From an uncultured Hippea sp. (GTDB lineage: Bacteria > Campylobacterota_A > Desulfurellia > JAADFJ01): 17,088 bases of DNA. The stretch spans positions 1 through 17,088 of the forward strand of contig CAJVZA010000044.1 in the NCBI GenBank assembly GCA_913009315.1, in the 5' to 3' direction. Numbering within the stretch: the stretch's first letter is position 1; each line of letters begins with the position of its first letter. Below are positions 13,535 through 17,088 of this stretch, one piece after another. Both the position numbers and the translations under genes were made by a program. The notes beneath the pieces were generated by a model, which was not told the origin of the DNA, made no database searches, and worked only from the letters and a program-made list of their open reading frames with translations.

Positions 13535-14533
13535 ATGAAAACAGGAAGCAAAAGAGTGAAGCGGGCAACAACAATTATTGCTGCGTGTTTGATGATTTTA
13601 TCAGGTTTATTTTTTGTGACTAATGAAAGTAAAGCCGCAGTTATGGGAAAAGCAGGGTATCTTTTTGTGACGCTGGGTCAGGATAACAAAGTCGCCAAAA
13701 TTGATTTGAAAACCGGAACCGTGACAGACTATATCAATATAAAAGGTATCTCACATGGAGTAGCGGTATCACCTAATGGTAAATACATCTATACCGGACA
13801 ACTTAAAAAGTTAAAAGCTAACAAGATTCTGGTTACCGATATTTTAACAAAAAAGAGAGTTGCTGAAATTCCGGTCAATATGCGCACGCATCACCTTGCT
13901 ATCAGCAAAAATGGTCGTTATCTTTATGCTACGGCAACAATGGCAGGAAAACTGCTTATAATAAATACCGATGCAAACAAAATAATAGCGCAGATAAAAA
14001 CAGGTCGGCTTCCATATTATGTTGCGGTTGGGCCTAATGACAAATATATCTATGTAACAAATAAAAGAGCCGGAACACTGTCGATGCTTACCCTCCGAGG
14101 CAAAAATGTGGCTACGATCAAGGTCGGGCGCGGACCAAGTCATATTGCATTTTCTCCGGATGGCAAAAAAGTTTATACTACCGATGCCATGAGCAAAACA
14201 GTATCGGTTGTTGATATAGCAGAGAGAAAAAGAGTGGCCAAAATAGAAGTAGGAAACGATCCTCATGGAATCGGTGTGTCTTCCGACGGAACAATTTTTG
14301 TATCTAACCGCAGAGATAACACTGTTTATATGATCAATCCGTCATCGTTAAAGATTGTGAAGAAAATCATAATTCCCGAACCGGGCCATATAGCGCTGGG
14401 TCCTTCTAAAAATAAAATGTATGTAAGCTCAAGAGCATCAGATAAAATCTATGTTCTTAACGTACTTTCAGGAAAAATTTTGAAAAAAATTGCTGTCGAT
14501 GGTGAGCCTCATCAGATAGTCTTTTCAAGGTAA
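13535..14533 (+). CDS. Secreted seven-bladed YVTN-type beta-propeller with a histidine-rich rim
   Basis: The 332-residue protein has a signal peptide (about 1-35, cleavage near SKAA) and then seven repeats of about 40 residues of the form V-Y-V-x-N-x-x-x-x-T-V-x-V-I-D...A-x-S-P-D-G-K. A GTG-started frame from 13484 is longer, but AAGGAGA at 13524-13530 supports the ATG at 13535. In six of seven blades a histidine occupies one of two adjacent positions before the strand preceding S/G-P-x-G (H74, H119/H120, H203, H244, H285, H326); blade 3 has Y161/Y162. These should lie near one end of the central channel. The family includes periplasmic proteins near metal-redox genes. Function is unknown; metal or cofactor binding and scaffolding are options. 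Confidence 0.82.
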   Translation: MKTGSKRVKRATTIIAACLMILSGLFFVTNESKAAVMGKAGYLFVTLGQDNKVAKIDLKTGTVTDYINIKGISHGVAVSPNGKYIYTGQLKKLKANKILVTDILTKKRVAEIPVNMRTHHLAISKNGRYLYATATMAGKLLIINTDANKIIAQIKTGRLPYYVAVGPNDKYIYVTNKRAGTLSMLTLRGKNVATIKVGRGPSHIAFSPDGKKVYTTDAMSKTVSVVDIAERKRVAKIEVGNDPHGIGVSSDGTIFVSNRRDNTVYMINPSSLKIVKKIIIPEPGHIALGPSKNKMYVSSRASDKIYVLNVLSGKILKKIAVDGEPHQIVFSR

Positions 14534-14549
14534 GAATTTTAACTGCAAT

Positions 14550-14590
14550 TCTCATATAGAGACAGCTTCTCGTCCTGTTTCTACATGAGA
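14550..14590. repeat. Strong hairpin after the propeller gene
   Basis: TCTCATATAGAGACAG (14550-14565) pairs with CTGTTTCTACATGAGA (14575-14590) at 14 of 16 positions around a nine-base loop. No T-run follows. It lies between the propeller stop and the next small gene, so it may protect the 3' end of the upstream message, act as a partial terminator, or be a small palindromic repeat. Confidence 0.55.
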
Positions 14591-14621
14591 TACAGGAATA
14601 AAAGTGCAGGAGTTTCGAAAG

Positions 14622-14885
14622 ATGCGTAAGTCGATGATGGTTGATGTATCCGAATTGATGGAATTATTGGTAGTATATTTTAGAATTCTCTCTCCGGCTG
14701 GTTATCCGGGTCAAGCTATAAAAGAGCTCGCAAATTTATGGTATTGGATTTTAATTCCGGTTATCGGCTTTGGAATTCGACTCAGGCTCTTCTCTTATGT
14801 AAAAATCAATATTCGCAAAAAACCCGGTGCGGCAGGAGAGATTAATTCAGGACTCGAGATGCCCGTAAACATAATGGAAATGTAG
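14622..14885 (+). CDS. Unrecognised 87-aa protein with one hydrophobic segment
   Basis: I do not recognise this protein. The frame opens at a GTG (14604), but AGGAG at 14608-14612 better serves the ATG at 14622. The sequence shows an amphipathic N-terminal part, a hydrophobic stretch at about 38-55 (LANLWYWILIPVIGFGI) and a basic segment after it (R-x-R-L...KINIRKK). That is consistent with one membrane span and a positive cytoplasmic side. It ends nine bases before the next small membrane protein, so the pair is likely co-translated. It could be a genuine small subunit or an eroded fragment of a larger membrane protein. Confidence 0.5.
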   Translation: MRKSMMVDVSELMELLVVYFRILSPAGYPGQAIKELANLWYWILIPVIGFGIRLRLFSYVKINIRKKPGAAGEINSGLEMPVNIMEM

Positions 14886-14894
14886 AGGACAATT

Positions 14895-15416
14895 ATGAAA
14901 AAAGATAAACTCATATTGTATCCGGCAATATTTATAGTGATTGTGATAGTGTTGGCCGTATTTCTGCATGTACGGGCAGATCAAAACAGCCGGTACGGTA
15001 TCTTTCCCAAAAAACTGGGCGATATGAGTATAGTTTTATACGAGGAAGGAAAGCCTGCCGTATCGGCGGTCCAAAGGTTGCATGGCGGAATAGATATGCA
15101 TTTGAAAAACGCTTACATCGCAGACTACGAAGGTTCTTCGGGCAACAAAGCCAAATTTTGGGTATCGAAATCTGAAAATAGTCATGTTGCGAAAGCGCTT
15201 CTTGCGGCTATGACGGGCAGGGTCGGGAAGACGGGAATGTTTAGTGAGCCTGTGCACAGCAACATAGGAAATTTGACGGTATATTATGTTGCCGGACTCG
15301 GTAAATATCATTATATTTGGACTGAAGGCGACAGGGTGTTCTGGCTGCAGATAAATAATCCGAGCAAAGTTTATCAGCGTGGCATTGTCAGGGAATCCGA
15401 GAACCGAATTAAATGA
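14895..15416 (+). CDS. Unrecognised membrane-anchored protein, 173 aa
   Basis: No family is recognised. One N-terminal hydrophobic helix (about 6-25) is followed by a soluble, probably periplasmic domain of about 145 residues. It contains no cysteine, so it holds neither a heme nor an iron-sulfur cluster. Visible landmarks are a G-G-I-D-x-H-L-x-N-A-Y-I-A-D-Y run (64-78), an aromatic FWVS strand (88-91) and a C-terminal GKYHYIWTEGDRVFWLQI segment (136-153), suggesting a mixed alpha/beta fold. GAGGA lies six to seven bases before the ATG. It sits between the propeller and the flavoprotein, and spacing suggests co-transcription with the 87-aa gene before it. Confidence 0.72.
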   Translation: MKKDKLILYPAIFIVIVIVLAVFLHVRADQNSRYGIFPKKLGDMSIVLYEEGKPAVSAVQRLHGGIDMHLKNAYIADYEGSSGNKAKFWVSKSENSHVAKALLAAMTGRVGKTGMFSEPVHSNIGNLTVYYVAGLGKYHYIWTEGDRVFWLQINNPSKVYQRGIVRESENRIK

Positions 15417-15479
15417 TAGTATGGTGATATGCGTGAGAAATTTTTATGGATGTATATGGACTAATGTAAGGTGTATGAA

Positions 15480-16499
15480 ATGAAAAAGTACGATGTTATA
15501 ATTGCAGGGGCAAGCTTCGCCGGATTATCAGTTGCAAGCAGGATAGGCAGCGGCAAGGTGCTGTTGATCGACAAGAACGAGATAGGAGCTCAGCAAACAT
15601 CGGCATGTGGTACAAGCATAAATATTCTAAAAGAGATAGGGTGCGAAGATTCGATACTAAAAAGCTTTACTGCTGCCGTGCTGCATATTAAGAACAAGAA
15701 GATAGATATCTCTTTGTTGGAGAAGTATTGCACGTTTAATTATAAAAGATTCTGTAAGCTGTTTGCCAGGCAGAACAGAGCAGAAATCTTAAAAGCAAAC
15801 GTTAAGGCTGTAGAGGACTCTGTTGTCATTACAGACAAAGGCAGTTTCGCGGCAGACATTATTGTTGACTGCACAGGGTGGCGGGCGATTTTAGCATCTT
15901 CTCTGAAAAAGGATTATGTAAACAGAAAAATGTTAAGTTTCGGCATTGAAACCGAGCTGCCGTACAAGGACGACAAACTAAGGTTCTTCGCAGACCCTGA
16001 GATTATAAAAAATGGAATTGCCTGGCTTTTCCCCTGCGGGAAAACGGCGAGATTTGGCGTCGGCAGTTATGTCGGCGACACAAAGATACTTCCTGCTTTG
16101 AAAAGATTTGTCGGCGGCTATGGATTAAAGATTGGTAAAATTCATGGCGACCATTTTTGTTACTGTTTAAAGAAACCTGTTGTAAAAAATCTGTTTCTGG
16201 TTGGATGTGCTGCAGGTCAGACTCTTCCACTTACGGGAGAAGGAATTAAAAGGAGCATTCACTTCGGCATAGAGTGCGGGGAAATAATTCAGAAAATACT
16301 GGACGGTGCATTTTCATTTGAGCAGGGCGCAAAGAGATATGAAAAACTGGCGTTGAGCGAAGAAAAGTATTACAACTATTTGCTGAGAATACAATATAAA
16401 CTGTCTGAATTGGTCGGCTGGAAACTGAATTTAGCCGTAAGATTTTTTAATATAAAACTCGTTAGGAAGTGGGTGTGGAAAAAATACAGTTCGATTTAA
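15480..16499 (+). CDS. FAD-dependent oxidoreductase of the geranylgeranyl-reductase family
   Basis: The 339-residue protein has an N-terminal FAD-binding Rossmann motif (VIIAGASFAGLS; G10, G15, then LLIDK with D31), a middle DCTGWRA motif (130-136), and a C-terminal FAD loop VGCAAGQTLPLTGEGI (241-256). This family reduces isoprenoid double bonds in lipids or quinones, or acts as FixC-like dehydrogenases; the substrate cannot be told. The final loop has a cysteine where most relatives have GDAAG. The start could be GTG 15471, but AAGGTG at 15468-15473 fits the ATG at 15480. It lies 86 bases before the Rieske gene, so a link to quinone metabolism is attractive but unproven. Confidence 0.8.
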   Translation: MKKYDVIIAGASFAGLSVASRIGSGKVLLIDKNEIGAQQTSACGTSINILKEIGCEDSILKSFTAAVLHIKNKKIDISLLEKYCTFNYKRFCKLFARQNRAEILKANVKAVEDSVVITDKGSFAADIIVDCTGWRAILASSLKKDYVNRKMLSFGIETELPYKDDKLRFFADPEIIKNGIAWLFPCGKTARFGVGSYVGDTKILPALKRFVGGYGLKIGKIHGDHFCYCLKKPVVKNLFLVGCAAGQTLPLTGEGIKRSIHFGIECGEIIQKILDGAFSFEQGAKRYEKLALSEEKYYNYLLRIQYKLSELVGWKLNLAVRFFNIKLVRKWVWKKYSSI

Positions 16500-16564
16500 T
16501 AGCTTACCTTGCATTCATACGCTGCTATGGTGCTTAGGCTACGTTTAGTACGTAAGGTGAGCTA
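16500..16564 (+). promoter_or_regulatory. Three-way-junction-like RNA leader candidate upstream of the Rieske gene
   Basis: TAGCTTACCTT (16500-16510) pairs with AAGGTGAGCTA (16554-16564): eleven pairs, one of them G-U. Inside, 16511-16533 can form a second stem (GCATTCATA with TATGGTGC, one bulge) and 16541-16553 a third (ACGT-TTAGT-ACGT). The ribosome site of the Rieske gene follows eight bases later. This could be a structured leader, a small repeat or an imperfect terminator without a T-run. No known riboswitch class is recognised. Confidence 0.4.
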
Positions 16565-16585
16565 ATAATTAAAAGGAGGCACAAA

Positions 16586-16937
16586 ATGGGTGAGAAAAAA
16601 CTAAGCCGAAGAAAATTTCTTGGAAGAGCTACATGTGTTGTGGGCGGGATAGGAGCAGTTTCAGCCGCTTATCCGGCTATTGCAAGTTTAGCACCGGATA
16701 AGAATGCTCTGGCGCAGTCAATAGCAAAAATTGACATAAGCGGTCTCAAGGAGTTTAAGCTTTCAGTGATTCCATATAAGGAAAAGCCGTTGTTTATAAT
16801 GAAATTTCCTGCAGGATTTACTCCCGGAAAATGGGGCGGACGAGCACAAGAGGATATAAACTATAAAATTTTTAAGCCTCTTCTTGCAAAGCAAAATAAT
16901 GTGCTTGCTGTTGTTGGCGTATGCACGCATTTGGGCT
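16586..16937 (+). CDS. Rieske iron-sulfur protein, truncated at the contig end
   Basis: The 117 visible residues begin with a twin-arginine-type signal/anchor (S7-R8-R9-K10-F11-L12-G, then hydrophobic to about 36). They end in C113-T-H115-L-G117, the first half of the Rieske cluster motif CTHLGC; C113 and H115 ligate the [2Fe-2S] cluster. The CTHLGC form is typical of quinol:cytochrome c/plastocyanin reductases. The second motif (CPCHGS) is missing because real sequence stops here. The following TAG belongs to an Illumina adapter, and T16937 is probably the first base of the expected cysteine codon. AAAGGAGG lies seven bases before the ATG. Cytochrome b should follow in the genome. The 66-aa pre-cluster insertion is ordinary for this family. 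Confidence 0.9.
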
Positions 16938-16995
16938 AGATCGGAAGAGCGTCGTGTAGGGAAAGAGTGTAGATCTCGGTGGTCGCCGTATCATT
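16938..16995. other. Illumina TruSeq adapter (assembly artefact)
   Basis: The 58 bases begin AGATCGGAAGAGCGTCGTG and end GTCGCCGTATCATT, which is the reverse complement of the TruSeq universal adapter. This is not genomic. It supplies the false stop codon of the Rieske frame. Confidence 0.98.
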
Positions 16996-17088
16996 AAAAA
17001 AAAAATAAAAGAAGAAAAGGAATTGAATGAAATTGTTGAAAAAGAGATATAAGTAGATAGTAAAAAGAGAGATGATAGACAGGTCGAA
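16996..17088. other. Low-complexity filler after the adapter
   Basis: A run of A residues followed by A/G-rich sequence is what sequencers emit after reading past an adapter. It has no coding signal and should be trimmed together with the adapter. Confidence 0.9.

Noticed and set aside
16500-16564. tRNA or known riboswitch
   Set aside because: The fold has only two inner hairpins, no T-loop or CCA-type end, and no consensus core of a class I know.
16996-17088. A-rich stretch as a promoter UP element or gene start
   Set aside because: It follows directly on a sequencing adapter and is therefore not genomic.

Overview
The window looks like a short-read contig from an AT-rich bacterium. Every supportable gene lies on the + strand. 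It carries System II (Ccs/Res) cytochrome c maturation, cytosolic copper control, a rusticyanin/sulfocyanin-like blue copper protein and the start of a Rieske iron-sulfur protein. Rusticyanin-type cupredoxins are best known from acidophilic iron- and sulfur-metabolising prokaryotes, so an acidophile with a periplasmic copper-based electron transfer chain is plausible. No rRNA or tRNA is present, so the taxonomic guess is weak.

Layout. Positions 1-348 hold a palindromic repeat and a terminator-like hairpin. Block 1 (349-7559) is a TPR-tailed c-type cytochrome, ResB, CcsA, a ResA-like thioredoxin, a G/C-tract palindrome of CsoR-operator type, a Cu(+) P1B-ATPase with YHS and metal-binding N-terminal domains, and a secreted DsbA/DsbC-like thiol oxidoreductase. 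Positions 7560-8494 have no solid gene and hold miniature inverted-repeat elements, one nested inside another. Block 2 (8418-11702) repeats the order of block 1: a 24-codon ORF where the cytochrome gene should be, ResB2, CcsA2, a second ResA-like protein, a second CsoR-type box, and a YHS protein. A copper cluster follows (11740-13483): two tandem-duplicated 64-aa YHS proteins with a broken gene start between them, a Met/Gly-rich SHOCT membrane protein, the rusticyanin-like cupredoxin, and CsoR. Next come a secreted seven-bladed YVTN propeller with histidines near one rim, two unrecognised small membrane proteins, a geranylgeranyl-reductase-like flavoprotein, a possible structured leader, and a Rieske gene cut off at its first cluster-binding motif.

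How it may work together (inference). CsoR would sense Cu(+) and derepress the copper ATPase and the small YHS proteins through the two boxes. The two Ccs sets and the thiol proteins would mature c-type cytochromes. The cupredoxin, propeller, cytochrome and Rieske protein would belong to periplasmic electron transport.

Assembly caveat. Positions 16938-16995 are an Illumina TruSeq adapter, followed by 93 bases of A- and purine-rich filler. The biological sequence ends at about 16937, and the apparent stop codon of the Rieske gene belongs to the adapter.
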